From Ramlibacter sp. Leaf400 (GTDB taxonomy: Bacteria > Pseudomonadota > Gammaproteobacteria > Burkholderiales > Burkholderiaceae_C): a DNA stretch of 64,000 bases. Positions 34,966 through 44,696 of the stretch are shown here, piece after piece; the stretch's first letter is position 1, and every line of letters starts with the position of its first letter. The notes under the pieces are model-generated. The model was not told where the DNA came from. It searched no databases and saw only the letters and a program-made list of their open reading frames with translations. The translations under genes and the position numbers were made by a program. The stretch is taken from assembly GCF_001424545.1 (NCBI RefSeq), contig NZ_LMQL01000012.1, positions 191,371-255,370 on the forward strand, given 5' to 3'.

Positions 34966-35603
34966 TCCTGATCAACCTGCTCCCGCACCGCGAAGCGGCT
35001 CGCAAGCGCAAGCGCGAGGCTTTCATTGCCTCCCTGGGCGTGGCGGCCCTGTTTGGCGGCGTCATCGCCGGCGCCGTGTTCCTCTGGTACGCAGCCCAGA
35101 TCTCGAACCAGCAGGGCAAGAACCTGGTGCTGGAGCAGGAGATCAAGGTGCTCGAAGGCCAGATCAAGGAAATCTCGACCCTCCAGCAGGAAATCGCAGC
35201 CCTGCGCGCTCGCCAGCAGGCGGTGGAAGACCTGCAGGCCGACCGCAACATGCCGGTGCACCTGCTCAACGAACTCGTGGCGCAGTTGCCCGACGGCGTC
35301 TACGTGACGAACGTGAAGCAGGAAAACCAGGTCGTGACGATCGTCGGATTTGCGCAGTCCAATGAACGGGTTTCCGAGCTGCTGCGCAACCTGGCCAACA
35401 ACAGTCCCTACCTGACCCGGCCGGAACTGGTGGAGATCGTGGCGGCGAGCGTGAACCTCAGCCCGCGCGAACAGCGTCGGGTCGCCAACTTCAACATGCG
35501 CGTGCGGCTGCTGCGCTCGAGCGAGGTGCAGAAGGCGGCAGGTGCAGCCTCCGCCGCCTCCGCGCCTTCCGCCGCCGCTCCGGCTTCCGCCACGAGGACC
35601 TGA
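34962..35603 (+). CDS. pilN: Type IV pilus alignment protein PilN
   Basis: A 213-residue bitopic protein. It begins MILINLLPHREAARKRK, carrying the INLLP motif that PilM grips. One helix (ASLGVAALFGGVIAGAVFLW) is followed by a coiled coil (KNLVLEQEIKVLEGQIKEIS) and a ferredoxin-like periplasmic domain (HLLNELVAQLPDGVYVTNVK). The GTG start at 34962 overlaps the pilM stop as GTGA. An Ala/Ser-rich tail ends the protein. It forms a heterodimer with PilO. Confidence 0.95.
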   Translation: MILINLLPHREAARKRKREAFIASLGVAALFGGVIAGAVFLWYAAQISNQQGKNLVLEQEIKVLEGQIKEISTLQQEIAALRARQQAVEDLQADRNMPVHLLNELVAQLPDGVYVTNVKQENQVVTIVGFAQSNERVSELLRNLANNSPYLTRPELVEIVAASVNLSPREQRRVANFNMRVRLLRSSEVQKAAGAASAASAPSAAAPASATRT

Positions 35604-35607
35604 TCCC

Positions 35608-36279
35608 ATGGCCACCACCGCCGCTCCCAAGTTCAACCTGGCTGACCTGCAGCAGAAGGTCGCATCCCAGTTCCGCGGGCTCAACCCGAACGATCCGGCC
35701 ACATGGCCGATCCTCCCTCGCGCGCTCGCCTGCCTGGCGCTCATGGCTGCGATCGTCACCGCGCTCTGGTTCGTCTGGCTTTCCAGCTCCAACGATGAGC
35801 TCGAGGCCGCACTCGCCAGGGAAAAGACGCTGAAGGAAGACTTCACCAAGAAGCTCGGCCAGGCCATCAACCTGGCGGCGCTGAAGCAGCAGCGCGAGCA
35901 GGTCCAGCAGTATGTGGACCAGCTCGAGAAGCAGCTGCCCAGCAAGGCGGAGATGGACGCCCTGCTGTCCGACATCAACCAGGCCGGCCTGGGCCGGGGC
36001 CTGGCGTTCGAGCTGTTCCGTCCCGGGCAAGTCAACGTCAAGGAGTACTACGCCGAACTGCCGATCGCCCTCAAGGTGACCGGCCGGTATCACGACATCG
36101 GCTCCTTCGCCTCGGACATCGCCAACCTTTCGCGCATCGTGACCCTGAACAACATCGCGGTGCAGCCGGTCAAGGATGGCACGCTGATCATGGAAGCGCA
36201 GGCCAAGACTTTCCGCTACCTCGACCCGGAGGAAGTGCAGAAGCAGCGCAAGGCCACGGCGCCGGGAGCCAAGAAATGA
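35608..36279 (+). CDS. pilO: Type IV pilus alignment protein PilO
   Basis: A 223-residue bitopic protein: ~45-residue cytoplasmic part, one helix (ALACLALMAAIVTALWFVWL), a long coiled coil (ELEAALAREKTLKEDFTKKL and beyond) and a C-terminal ferredoxin-like domain (ELPIALKVTGRYHDIGSFAS). It pairs with PilN and contacts PilP. The start ATG 35608 lies 4 bp after the pilN stop. Its stop overlaps pilP (ATGA). Confidence 0.95.
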   Translation: MATTAAPKFNLADLQQKVASQFRGLNPNDPATWPILPRALACLALMAAIVTALWFVWLSSSNDELEAALAREKTLKEDFTKKLGQAINLAALKQQREQVQQYVDQLEKQLPSKAEMDALLSDINQAGLGRGLAFELFRPGQVNVKEYYAELPIALKVTGRYHDIGSFASDIANLSRIVTLNNIAVQPVKDGTLIMEAQAKTFRYLDPEEVQKQRKATAPGAKK

Positions 36280-36818
36280 TCACCCAGCGCATCGCCTTCA
36301 CTGTCGCCCTGGCCGCCGTCCTGGGCGGCTGCGGCGGCTCCGGCCAGGACGAGCTGCAGGCGTGGATGGCCCAGCAGCGCGCGCAGACGCGCCCCAAGGT
36401 CCAGCCCATCCCGGAGCCGAAGAAATTCACGCCCCAGGGCTACACGCAGGCCAACGCCTTCGACCCCTTCAGCAACCAGAAACTGACGCAGGCGCTCAAG
36501 CGCGAATCCGCGCAGTCGACCACCAGTGCGGCCCTGCTCGCCCCCGAGCTCGCGCGCCGCAAGGAACCGCTGGAGAGTTTCCCCCTGGACACCATGTCCA
36601 TGGTGGGCAGCCTGCTCAAGCAGGGGCTGCCGGTCGCTCTGGTCAAGGTCGACAACCTCCTGTACCAGGTCAAGCCGGGCAACTACCTCGGCCAGAACTA
36701 CGGAAAGATCGTGAAGGTCGGCGAATCCGAGGTCGTCGTGCGCGAGATCGTGCAGGACGCGGCCGGTGAGTGGATCGAGCGCACAGCGACGCTCCAATTG
36801 CAAGAGAGGGCGAAATGA
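36276..36818 (+). CDS. pilP: Type IV pilus lipoprotein PilP
   Basis: A 180-residue inner-membrane lipoprotein with the lipobox LGGC (Cys19). A disordered linker (residues 20-80) is followed by a small beta-sandwich domain (SMVGSLLKQGLPVALVKVDN, YQVKPGNYLGQNYGKIVKVG). PilP couples the PilNO complex to the secretin PilQ. It overlaps pilO and pilQ by 4 nt each. Confidence 0.94.
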   Translation: MITQRIAFTVALAAVLGGCGGSGQDELQAWMAQQRAQTRPKVQPIPEPKKFTPQGYTQANAFDPFSNQKLTQALKRESAQSTTSAALLAPELARRKEPLESFPLDTMSMVGSLLKQGLPVALVKVDNLLYQVKPGNYLGQNYGKIVKVGESEVVVREIVQDAAGEWIERTATLQLQERAK

Positions 36819-38920
36819 AGAACCAGAAAACCATGGCGGGACGACTTCTCCTGGGCTGCCTCGGCGGCCTGCTGGCACTGGGCGTGAGCCTGTCGGCGCG
36901 GGCGCAGACGGTCGTCCAGAACGTCAGCAGCTCGGTGCAGGGTGGCGTGGAGGTCGTTCGCATCGACTTCTCCCAGCCGCTGGCGGCCGTTCCCCCGGGC
37001 TTCACCATCCAGGCCCCCGCGCGCATCGCGCTGGACGTTCCCAACGCCACCAATGGCCTGGGCCGCTCCTCGATCGAACTGAACCAGGGCAATCTGCGTT
37101 CCGTCAACGTGGTCACCGCGGGTGACCGCACGCGCCTCGTGCTCAATCTGCGCGCTGCCACGGGCTACAAGGCCCAGATCGAAGGCAAGTCGCTTCTGGT
37201 GTCGCTCGAGCCGGTGGCCGTGGCGAGCGCCACTCCTTCCCCCGCGCAGTCGGCCTTCGCGGAGAGCCGCAACCGCGATACGCAACCGATCAAGGACCTC
37301 GACTTCCGCCGCGGGCCGGACGCCGCCGGCCGCGTACAGGTCGAACTGCCCAGCAACCAGGTGGGCGTCGACATCAAGCAGCAGGGCCAGCAGCTGGTGG
37401 TGGAATTCCTCAAGTCCACGCTGCCGGAAGGCTTGCGCCGTCGCCTCGACGTCTCCGACTTCGGCACGCCGGTCCAGACCGTCACCACCTCCCAGGCCGG
37501 CGATCGCGTGCGCGTGGTCATCGAGCCCAAGGGCCAGTGGGAGCACAGCGCCTACCAGAGCGACAACCAGTTCGTGGTGGAAGTGCGGCCGTTGCGCGTC
37601 GATCCGAACAAGCTGTCACAAGGCCCCGGCTATACCGGTGAGAAGCTGTCGCTGAACTTCCAGAACATCGAAGTGCGGTCGCTGCTCCAGGTCATTGCCG
37701 ACTTCACCAACTTCAACATCGTCACGTCCGACTCGGTGTCCGGCGCCGTGACGCTGCGCCTGAAGGACGTCCCCTGGGACCAGGCGCTGGACATCATCCT
37801 GCAGGCCAAGGGCCTGGGCATGCGCAAGAGCGGCAACGTGCTGTGGATCGCTCCCAAGGACGAGATCGCCGCGAAGGAGAAGCTGGAGCTCGAATCGCGT
37901 GCCGCCATCCAGAGCCTGGAGCCGCTGCGCACCCAGTCGTTCCAGCTGAACTACACCAAGTCGGCCGACATCGCGGCGCAGATCACTGCCGGTGCCGGCG
38001 CGGCGCGCATCTTGAGCGCCCGCGGCAGCGTCATCGCCGAGGGCCGCACCAACCAGATTTTCGTGACGGACATCCCGTCGCGCCTCGAGGCGGTGCAGTC
38101 GCTCATCTCGCAGCTGGACATCGCCGTTCCGCAGGTGCTGATCGAAGCGCGGATCGTCGAAGCTTCGGACACGTTCGGCAAATCGCTGGGCGTGCGCCTC
38201 GGCGGCCGGCCTTTCACCCTGAACGGCAGCCGCAACACCCAGTTCGGGCCGACCTACATCACCCCTGATGTTCCGGCCGGCGGCACGGCAGTGCTGGGCG
38301 ACAACGTCGGGACCACGGCGGGGGACTTCGTGAACCTGCCTTCCGCGGGCGTCGGAGGCTTCACCCCGGCCAGCTTCGCGGTGTCCCTGTTCGAATCGCG
38401 GCTGACGCGCCTGCTGAACCTGGAGATCTCCGCCCTGGAAGCCGACGGCAAGGGCAAGCTCGTGTCCAGCCCGCGAATCGTGACGGCCGACAAGACCAAG
38501 GCGCTGATCGAGCAGGGCACGGAATTCCCGTACCAGCAGGCCACGTCCAGCGGCGCGACCTCGGTCGCCTTCCGCCGAGCCACGCTCAAGCTGGAAGTGA
38601 CGCCGCAGATCACGCCCGAGGGCAACATCATCCTGGACCTGGACATCAGCAAGGACAGCCGAGGCGAGACCACGGCGGCCGGCATTGCGATCAACACCAA
38701 GCACATCCGCACCCAGGTGCTGGTGGACAACGGTGGCACCGTGGTGATCGGCGGCATCTTCGAGCTGGCCGAGACCGAGACCGAGTCCCGCGTCCCAGTG
38801 CTGGGCGAACTGCCCGGGGTCGGCGTCCTGTTCCGCAACCGCCAGCGCACTGCCAACAAGCAGGAGATGCTGGTGTTCATCACCCCGAAGATGATCGCCG
38901 ACCGCAGCGCGGCGCGCTGA
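36815..38920 (+). CDS. pilQ: Type IV pilus secretin PilQ
   Basis: A 701-residue outer-membrane secretin. Signal peptide with cleavage near ARAQ (residue ~30); two AMIN domains (about 35-130 and 165-260: VEVVRIDFSQPL, RVQVELPSNQVGVDIKQQGQ); N0 and N1 domains (LSLNFQNIEVRSLLQVIADF, TNQIFVTDIPSRLEAVQSLI); then the secretin core (VPQVLIEARIVEASDTFGKS, LEADGKGKLVSSPRIVTADK, VPVLGELPGVGVLFRN). It forms the pore for pili, and in naturally competent species for DNA. ATG 36815 overlaps pilP. Confidence 0.97.
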   Translation: MKNQKTMAGRLLLGCLGGLLALGVSLSARAQTVVQNVSSSVQGGVEVVRIDFSQPLAAVPPGFTIQAPARIALDVPNATNGLGRSSIELNQGNLRSVNVVTAGDRTRLVLNLRAATGYKAQIEGKSLLVSLEPVAVASATPSPAQSAFAESRNRDTQPIKDLDFRRGPDAAGRVQVELPSNQVGVDIKQQGQQLVVEFLKSTLPEGLRRRLDVSDFGTPVQTVTTSQAGDRVRVVIEPKGQWEHSAYQSDNQFVVEVRPLRVDPNKLSQGPGYTGEKLSLNFQNIEVRSLLQVIADFTNFNIVTSDSVSGAVTLRLKDVPWDQALDIILQAKGLGMRKSGNVLWIAPKDEIAAKEKLELESRAAIQSLEPLRTQSFQLNYTKSADIAAQITAGAGAARILSARGSVIAEGRTNQIFVTDIPSRLEAVQSLISQLDIAVPQVLIEARIVEASDTFGKSLGVRLGGRPFTLNGSRNTQFGPTYITPDVPAGGTAVLGDNVGTTAGDFVNLPSAGVGGFTPASFAVSLFESRLTRLLNLEISALEADGKGKLVSSPRIVTADKTKALIEQGTEFPYQQATSSGATSVAFRRATLKLEVTPQITPEGNIILDLDISKDSRGETTAAGIAINTKHIRTQVLVDNGGTVVIGGIFELAETETESRVPVLGELPGVGVLFRNRQRTANKQEMLVFITPKMIADRSAAR

Positions 38921-38940
38921 TCGGGGTCGGCCACGCGGAC

Positions 38941-39468
38941 GTGCTCAGCCTCGTCCTCGTGGGCCTGCCCGGGTCCGGCAAATCGACCGTCGGCCGCAGC
39001 CTTGCGCGGCGGCTGAATCTCCCCTTCAACGATTCGGACCACGCGATCGAACAGCGGCTCGGCTGTTCGATCCGCGAGTTTTTCGAGCGTGAAGGGGAGT
39101 CGCGCTTCCGGGACCTGGAGCAGCAAGTCCTGACGGAACTCGTGACGGGCGACCCACGCGTGCTCGCCACCGGCGGCGGGGCCGTCCTGCGCGAGGCCAA
39201 CCGCACGCTTCTGCGAGGCGCGGGCCACGTGCTCTATCTGCGCTCATCGCCCGATGAACTCTGGCGGCGCCTGCGCCACGACACGCAGCGGCCTCTGCTG
39301 CAGGTGAGTGATCCGCAGGCCCGCCTGCGCGAGATGTACGCGCAACGCGATCCGCTGTACCGCGAGACGGCCCACTTCGTGGTCGAGACCGGTCGGCCCT
39401 CGGTGCCCACGCTGGTGAACATGGTCATCATGCAGCTGGAACTCGCAGGCGTACTGCCCGTCTCCTGA
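38941..39468 (+). CDS. aroK: Shikimate kinase
   Basis: A 175-residue P-loop kinase: GLPGSGKST at residues 8-16, the shikimate-binding [39 protein letters not shown], and the lid RPLLQ. It phosphorylates shikimate in the chorismate pathway. GTG 38941 is the only start that leaves the P-loop strand intact. It lies 20 bp after pilQ, in the conserved order pilQ-aroK-aroB. Confidence 0.95.
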   Translation: MLSLVLVGLPGSGKSTVGRSLARRLNLPFNDSDHAIEQRLGCSIREFFEREGESRFRDLEQQVLTELVTGDPRVLATGGGAVLREANRTLLRGAGHVLYLRSSPDELWRRLRHDTQRPLLQVSDPQARLREMYAQRDPLYRETAHFVVETGRPSVPTLVNMVIMQLELAGVLPVS

Positions 39469-39483
39469 TCCGCGAGCGCGGCT

Positions 39484-39489
39484 TAAACT
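39484..39489 (+). promoter_or_regulatory. Candidate -10 box of aroB, near-leaderless
   Basis: TAAACT lies 7 nt before the aroB ATG. Transcription would begin at about the start codon, giving aroB a second promoter inside the pil-aro operon. The -35 is poor. Confidence 0.3.
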
Positions 39490-39496
39490 GCGGGCC

Positions 39497-40606
39497 ATGC
39501 CTGCCGCCGCATCCCCGTCCGCCGTGCTTCATGAAGTCGCCATCGAGCTGGGCGACCGCAGCTATCCCATCGTGATCGGCACCGGCCTGCTGGAAGAGGC
39601 CGCGACCTGGACGGAGGTGCCGCGCGCTGCGGCGGCCATGGTCGTCACCAACGAGAAAGTGGCGCCGATCTACCTGGGGCGCCTGGCCGCCGCGCTGCGC
39701 GGCCGATTCGCCCAGGTGCACCACGTCATCCTGCCGGACGGCGAGGACCACAAGGACTGGCAGACCCTCAACCGGATCTTCGACGCGCTGCTGGCGCGGA
39801 CTTGCGACCGAAAGACCGTGCTCTTCGCGCTGGGCGGCGGTGTCGTCGGTGACATGACCGGCTTCGCCGCGGCCTGCTACATGCGCGGCGTGCCCTTCGT
39901 GCAGGTGCCGACCACGCTGCTCGCGCAGGTCGATTCGTCGGTGGGCGGCAAGACGGCGATCAACCATCCGATGGGCAAGAACATGATCGGCGCCTTCTAC
40001 CAGCCGGCCCGGGTGGTGTGCGATCTGGACACGCTGGCCACACTGCCGGCGCGCGAGTTCAGCGCGGGCCTCGCCGAAGTGATCAAGTACGGCCCGATCG
40101 CGGACATGCCGTTCCTCGACTGGATCGAAGGCAACCTGCCGGCCCTGCTGCGCCGCGACGCGGCCGCCGTCGCCCATGCCGTGCGCCGCAGCTGCGAGAT
40201 CAAGGGCTGGGTGGTCGGGCAGGACGAGCGTGAGTCGGGCCTGCGGGCCATCCTCAATTTCGGCCACACGTTCGGGCACGCGATCGAAGCGGGCCTGGGC
40301 TATGGCGAGTGGCTGCACGGAGAAGCCGTGGGCTGCGGCATGGTGATGGCGACGGACTTGTCTCGTCGCCTGGGCCTGGTGGACGACGCCTTTGCCGCCC
40401 GCATGACTGCTCTTGTGCGGGCGGCCGGCCTGCCGGTCCAGGGTCCCGACCTCGGCACCGACCGCTACCTGGACCTGATGCGGCTGGACAAGAAGGCCGA
40501 AGCGGGCGACATGCGCTTCGTGGTGATCGAGGCCCCGGGCCGCGCCGCCATGCGGGCCGCACCCGAGGCCTTGGTGCGCGAGGTGCTGCGGCACTGCACG
40601 GCCTGA
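39497..40606 (+). CDS. aroB: 3-dehydroquinate synthase
   Basis: A 369-residue NAD-dependent, metal-requiring enzyme. [41 protein letters not shown] (NAD loop), [20 protein letters not shown] and the metal-ligand region [20 protein letters not shown] with HGEAVGCGM are all intact. It makes dehydroquinate from DAHP. It lies 28 bp after aroK. ATG 39497 has no visible Shine-Dalgarno, in keeping with a possible leaderless transcript. Confidence 0.97.
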   Translation: MPAAASPSAVLHEVAIELGDRSYPIVIGTGLLEEAATWTEVPRAAAAMVVTNEKVAPIYLGRLAAALRGRFAQVHHVILPDGEDHKDWQTLNRIFDALLARTCDRKTVLFALGGGVVGDMTGFAAACYMRGVPFVQVPTTLLAQVDSSVGGKTAINHPMGKNMIGAFYQPARVVCDLDTLATLPAREFSAGLAEVIKYGPIADMPFLDWIEGNLPALLRRDAAAVAHAVRRSCEIKGWVVGQDERESGLRAILNFGHTFGHAIEAGLGYGEWLHGEAVGCGMVMATDLSRRLGLVDDAFAARMTALVRAAGLPVQGPDLGTDRYLDLMRLDKKAEAGDMRFVVIEAPGRAAMRAAPEALVREVLRHCTA

Positions 40607-40630
40607 TCGAGCCGCGCGCCCACCCCCGCC

Positions 40631-41761
40631 ATGTCCCCGGCCCCCTACGCCTCCGACCCGCACCGCTCGCGTGGGCGCCGGCATCCCGAGCCCGCAGCCC
40701 CCACGCGCACCGGCTTCCAGCGCGACCGCGACCGCATCGTCCACTCCACCGCATTCCGCCGGCTGGTCTACAAGACCCAGGTGTTCCTCAACCACGAGGG
40801 CGACCTGTTCCGCACCCGGCTGACCCATTCGCTGGAGGTCGCGCAGCTGGGCCGCTCCATCGCGCGGCCGCTGGGCCTGAACGAGGACCTCGTCGAAGCG
40901 ATCGCCCTGGCCCACGACCTGGGCCACACGCCTTTCGGCCACGCCGGCCAGGACGCGCTGAACGATTGCATGCAGCCCCATGGCGGCTTCGAGCACAACC
41001 TGCAGAGCCTGCGCGTGGTGGACCAGCTCGAAGAGCGCTATCCCTTGTTCGACGGCCTGAACCTCTGCTTCGAAACCCGCGAAGGCATCCTCAAGCATTG
41101 CTCGCGCGCCAATGCGCAGCGGCTCGAGGAGCGCGAGCCGGGCGGCGTCGGCCGACGCTTCCTGGATCGCACCCAGCCCAGCCTGGAAGCGCAGCTGTGC
41201 AACCTGGCCGATGAGATCGCCTACAACGCCCATGACATCGACGACGGCGTGCGCTCCGGCCTGATCTCCCTGGAGCAGCTGGAGGAAGTGCAGCTGTTCG
41301 AGCGCTTCCGCCGCCTGACGCTGGCCGAGCATCCGCAGCTGCAGGGACGCCGCCTGCTGTACGAATCGATCCGGCGCATGCTGAGCGCGCAGGTCTACGA
41401 CGTCATCGACGCCACCCAGGAAGCGCTTCGGGCCAGCGGCGTGGCCAGCGCCGACGCCGCCCGCGCGGCCGGGCCGCTGGTGAGCTTCAGCGCGCCCATG
41501 GCGGCGCAGTCCGGCCAGCTCAAGCAATTCCTGCTGCGCAACCTCTATCGCCATCCGCAGGTGACCGAGACCACCGGGCGCGCCAAGCTGGTGGTGCGGC
41601 AGCTGTTCGACGCCTATGCCGCCGACCCGGCGCAGATGGCCGGCGGGTTCGATGCGCGCCAGGACCGCGAGCGCGCGGTGGCGGACTACATCGCCGGCAT
41701 GACCGACCGGTTCGCGGCGAAGGAACACGAGCGGCTCACCGGCCGGGCCCTGCTTCCGTGA
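40631..41761 (+). CDS. dgt: Deoxyguanosinetriphosphate triphosphohydrolase-like protein
   Basis: A 376-residue HD-domain enzyme of the type 2 dGTPase group. RDRDRIVHSTAFRRLVYKTQVF, RTRLTHSLEVAQLGRSIAR (first metal His) and AIALAHDLGHTPFGHAGQDAL (HD) form the metal centre; LADEIAYNAHDIDDGVRSG supplies the last Asp. It cleaves dNTPs to nucleoside and triphosphate. The C-terminus overlaps the MFS gene as GTGA. Substrate preference (dGTP or other dNTPs) cannot be read here. Confidence 0.93.
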   Translation: MSPAPYASDPHRSRGRRHPEPAAPTRTGFQRDRDRIVHSTAFRRLVYKTQVFLNHEGDLFRTRLTHSLEVAQLGRSIARPLGLNEDLVEAIALAHDLGHTPFGHAGQDALNDCMQPHGGFEHNLQSLRVVDQLEERYPLFDGLNLCFETREGILKHCSRANAQRLEEREPGGVGRRFLDRTQPSLEAQLCNLADEIAYNAHDIDDGVRSGLISLEQLEEVQLFERFRRLTLAEHPQLQGRRLLYESIRRMLSAQVYDVIDATQEALRASGVASADAARAAGPLVSFSAPMAAQSGQLKQFLLRNLYRHPQVTETTGRAKLVVRQLFDAYAADPAQMAGGFDARQDRERAVADYIAGMTDRFAAKEHERLTGRALLP

Positions 41762-42957
41762 CGCCGGCGGGCAGCGGCCGCGCCTGGCTGGTGGTGGCGG
41801 GGGGCGTCGCCGCCGCCGTCCACGTCGGCAAGCTGCCGCCCGCCTTGCCGGTCCTTCGGGAAACTCTCGGCCTCAGCCTCGTCGAAGCCGGCTTCCTCCT
41901 CTCGCTGGTGCAGTTCGCCGGCATGACGCTGGGGTTGATCGTCGGTCTCGCAGCCGATCGCCTGGGATTGAAAAGGACCATGGTGGCCGGCCTGGCCGTG
42001 ACCGGGCTGGCCAGCCTCGCGGGCGGTTTCGCGACCACGCCCGCTGCGCTCCTCGGCCTGCGCGCGCTCGAAGGCCTGGGGTTCCTGCTCGCATCGATGC
42101 CGGCCCCCGGCTTGATCCGGCGGCTGGTGCCGCCGGGCCGCATGAGCGCGATGCTCGGCGTGTGGGGCGCCTACATGCCGTTCGCGACCGCCCTCGCGCT
42201 GCTGGGCGGACCCGCCTGGATGGCCTGGGCGGGCTGGCCGGGTTGGTGGTGGCTGCTGGGCGGACTGTCGCTCGTGATGGCGGCGGCGCTGGCCAGGCGT
42301 TTGCCGCGCGATCCCGAAACTGCAGTCGCCGGGCGGGGTGCGTGGGCCTCACGTGTCCGCAAGACGCTTGCCGCGCCCGGCCCCTGGTTGGTGGCCTTCG
42401 CCTTCGGCGTCTATTCGGCGCAGTGGCTCGCCGTGATCGGCTTCCTGCCGTCGATCTATCTCGCGGCCGGCATCTCGTTGTCGACGGCTGCGGCCGCGAC
42501 GGCCTTCGCGGCAGCCGTCAACATCTTGGGCAACCTGGCAGCAGGACGGCTGCTCCAACGCGGTGTGCCGGCCCCCAGTCTGTTGGCCGCCGGTTACCTG
42601 ACGATGGGGATCGCGAGCGTGCTGGCGTTCTCCGATGCGCTGCCCGAGTCCGGGGCGGGTCCTCTGTTTCGCTACCTGGCCGTCCTGGCCTTCTCCGCCG
42701 TCGGCGGCGTGATTCCCGGCACGCTGTTCTCGCTGGCCGTGCGCCTGGCACCGGCCGAGGACACGGTCTCGACCACGGTCGGCTGGATGCAACAGTGGTC
42801 CGCGCTCGGCCAGTTCCTGGGGCCGCCGGCCGTCGCCTGGGTCGCGGCCCGCGTTGGCGGCTGGCAGTGGAGCTGGCTCGTCACGTCCGGCTGCGCGGGC
42901 CTGGGATTGCTGCTGGCGGCCTGGGCCGCGCGCACGCGAGAGACGCGCTCGCACTAG
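41758..42957 (+). CDS. Major facilitator superfamily transporter
   Basis: A 399-residue permease with 12 predicted helices. The MFS loop 2-3 motif is GLAADRLGLKRTMVAG, and LRALEGLGFLLASMPAPGLIRRLVPP resembles motif B/C of the CynX/NarK-like drug or anion porters. The GTG start overlaps the dgt stop. The substrate is unknown. It is followed after 32 bp by the DUF1415 gene. Confidence 0.88.
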   Translation: MTPAGSGRAWLVVAGGVAAAVHVGKLPPALPVLRETLGLSLVEAGFLLSLVQFAGMTLGLIVGLAADRLGLKRTMVAGLAVTGLASLAGGFATTPAALLGLRALEGLGFLLASMPAPGLIRRLVPPGRMSAMLGVWGAYMPFATALALLGGPAWMAWAGWPGWWWLLGGLSLVMAAALARRLPRDPETAVAGRGAWASRVRKTLAAPGPWLVAFAFGVYSAQWLAVIGFLPSIYLAAGISLSTAAAATAFAAAVNILGNLAAGRLLQRGVPAPSLLAAGYLTMGIASVLAFSDALPESGAGPLFRYLAVLAFSAVGGVIPGTLFSLAVRLAPAEDTVSTTVGWMQQWSALGQFLGPPAVAWVAARVGGWQWSWLVTSGCAGLGLLLAAWAARTRETRSH

Positions 42958-42974
42958 GGACAAGGCCGCGCTCT

Positions 42975-42980
42975 TAGAAT
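42975..42980 (+). promoter_or_regulatory. Candidate -10 box of the DUF1415 gene, near-leaderless
   Basis: TAGAAT lies 9 nt before the ATG (TAGAAT-CGCGCCCCC-ATG) and no Shine-Dalgarno fits in between. The -35 is weak. Confidence 0.35.
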
Positions 42981-42989
42981 CGCGCCCCC

Positions 42990-43550
42990 ATGGTCGTCGG
43001 CTCCGTTTCTTTCCCCCAGGTCGTGGCCGACACCCGCCGCTGGCTCGAGCGGGCCGTGATCGGCCTCAACCTCTGCCCCTTCGCCAAAGCCGTACACGTC
43101 AAGGGCCAGGTGCATTTCGCCGTCTGCGAAGCCGACAATGCCGCGGCCGTTCTGGAAAGCCTCGATGCCGAGATCACGGCCCTGCTGGAGCACGAAGCGG
43201 GCGAGCGCGACACGACGCTGCTGGTGGTGCCTCGTGGCTTCGACGAGTTCCTGCTGTTCCACGACCTGGTGCGCCAGGGCGAGCGGCTGATCGCGCGCCG
43301 CAAGCTCGGGGGGGTGCTGCAACTGGCGAGCTTCCACCCGGCCTTCGTCTTCGCGGGTGCCGAAGAGGAAGACATGGCCAACTTCAGCAACCGCTCGCCC
43401 TGGCCCACGCTGCACCTGCTGCGCGAGGAGAGTGTCGACCGTGCCGTCGCTGCCTTCCCCCAAGCTGAGGCGATCTACGAGGCGAACATCGAAACGCTGG
43501 AGCGTCTTGGCCTTCCGGGCTGGCAGGCGCTCGGCGCAGGGCGCTCATGA
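42990..43550 (+). CDS. DUF1415 domain-containing protein
   Basis: A 186-residue cytoplasmic protein. The conserved family parts are TRRWLERAVIGLNLCPFAKA near the N-terminus, DTTLLVVPRGFDEFLLFHDL, LGGVLQLASFHPAFVFAGA and NRSPWPTLHLLREESVDRAV. The invariant Cys-Pro-Phe and His-Pro pairs suggest an active or binding site, but no function is established that I can cite. The stop overlaps the next gene by 4 nt, suggesting a functional link with the methyltransferase. Confidence 0.9.
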   Translation: MVVGSVSFPQVVADTRRWLERAVIGLNLCPFAKAVHVKGQVHFAVCEADNAAAVLESLDAEITALLEHEAGERDTTLLVVPRGFDEFLLFHDLVRQGERLIARRKLGGVLQLASFHPAFVFAGAEEEDMANFSNRSPWPTLHLLREESVDRAVAAFPQAEAIYEANIETLERLGLPGWQALGAGRS

Positions 43551-44404
43551 GCGGCGCCGAGCAACTGCAGCTGAGGCCGGGGCAGTCGACCGAGCTGCTC
43601 AAGGAGCTGCACATCCTCACGCGCGAGGGCAAGCTCAACCAGGACTCGCGCCGCAAGCTCAAGCAGGTCTACCACCTGCACCAGTTCATCGACCAGCTGC
43701 TGCGGGAGCTGCCCACCACCGACGAAGGTCCGACCATCGTCGACCACGGCGCCGGCAAGTCCTACCTCGGGTTCATCGTGTACGACTTGTCGCTACAGCC
43801 TGCGGGCAAGGGACGGGTCTACGGGATCGAGACCCGTCAGGACCTGGTAGAGCGTTCGCGGGCCCTGGCGGGGCGGTTCGGCTTCGAACGCATGCAGTTC
43901 CTCCACACCAGCGCGGCCGATGCGGCGCATGACGAGACGCTGCCCGGCCACATCGACATGGTGACAGCGCTGCACGCCTGCGACACCGCCACCGATGACG
44001 CCATCGCCTTCGGGCTGCGCAAGCAGGCGGCGTCCATGGTGCTGGTGCCCTGCTGCCAGGCCGAGGTGGCTTCCCGCCTGCGGCAGGGCAAGGCGCTGTC
44101 GCTGTCGCGCACGCCGCTGGCCGAGCTGTGGCGGCATCCGCTGCACACGCGGGAGATGGGCAGCCAGCTGACCAACGTGCTGCGCTGCCTGTACCTGGAG
44201 GCCTGCGGCTACTCGGTCACGGTGACCGAGCTGGTCGGCTGGGAGCACAGCATGAAGAACGAGCTCATCCTGGCGCGCTACACCGGCAAGCGAAAGCGCA
44301 GCGCGGCCCAGCGGCTGCACGCGCTGCTTGGCGAATTCGGGTTGGAGGGGCTGGAAGCGGTGCGTTTCCCGGACCTGAAGCTGGCCGCGGATTCGACCGA
44401 TTAG
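43547..44404 (+). CDS. Class I SAM-dependent methyltransferase (Methyltransf_32-like)
   Basis: A 285-residue protein. An N-terminal helical part (HILTREGKLNQDSRRKLKQV) precedes the SAM fold: TIVDHGAGKSYLGFIVYDL (motif I), VYGIETRQDLVERSRALAGR, DMVTALHACDTATDDAIAFG and LVPCCQAEVASRL. The ALHACD and PCCQ blocks are like those of the GSTCD-type methyltransferase group. The substrate is unknown, possibly RNA or a protein. It is coupled to DUF1415 and its stop overlaps the stop of an opposing small gene. Confidence 0.85.
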   Translation: MSGAEQLQLRPGQSTELLKELHILTREGKLNQDSRRKLKQVYHLHQFIDQLLRELPTTDEGPTIVDHGAGKSYLGFIVYDLSLQPAGKGRVYGIETRQDLVERSRALAGRFGFERMQFLHTSAADAAHDETLPGHIDMVTALHACDTATDDAIAFGLRKQAASMVLVPCCQAEVASRLRQGKALSLSRTPLAELWRHPLHTREMGSQLTNVLRCLYLEACGYSVTVTELVGWEHSMKNELILARYTGKRKRSAAQRLHALLGEFGLEGLEAVRFPDLKLAADSTD

Positions 44405-44583
44405 TGCTCGTGTCGCCGCCGCTGCCTCGTGCGCGAGCGACTCAAACCGACGATGGCGCCCACCACGATGAGCACCAGCGCGCCGAACGTGATGTAGAGC
44501 TGGGGCACGCCCACCACCACGGCGGCCCAAACCACGCCGGCCATGAACACCAGGAATCCGATCATGTAGACAGCGAATGGCAT
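44401..44583 (-). CDS. Small two-helix membrane protein
   Basis: A 60-residue protein with two hydrophobic segments (AVYMIGFLVFMAGVVWAAVV and LYITFGALVLIVVGAIVGL) and a strongly basic C-terminus SRSRTRQRRRHEH. In the minus strand GGAGGACACC precedes the ATG, a good Shine-Dalgarno. The stop codons of this gene and the convergent methyltransferase overlap. I cannot name it; such proteins are common near transport and stress genes. Confidence 0.7.
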   Translation of the reverse strand: MPFAVYMIGFLVFMAGVVWAAVVVGVPQLYITFGALVLIVVGAIVGLSRSRTRQRRRHEH

Positions 44584-44696
44584 GGTGTCCTCCGGTTGGC
44601 GCCTCCGTTCGGGGACCGATGATCTTGGATGCTCGCTCTGCGGTTCGCTGTCGGTGCGCCTCCTGCATCGCCGTCAGCCAATGGCTTCCGGATAAT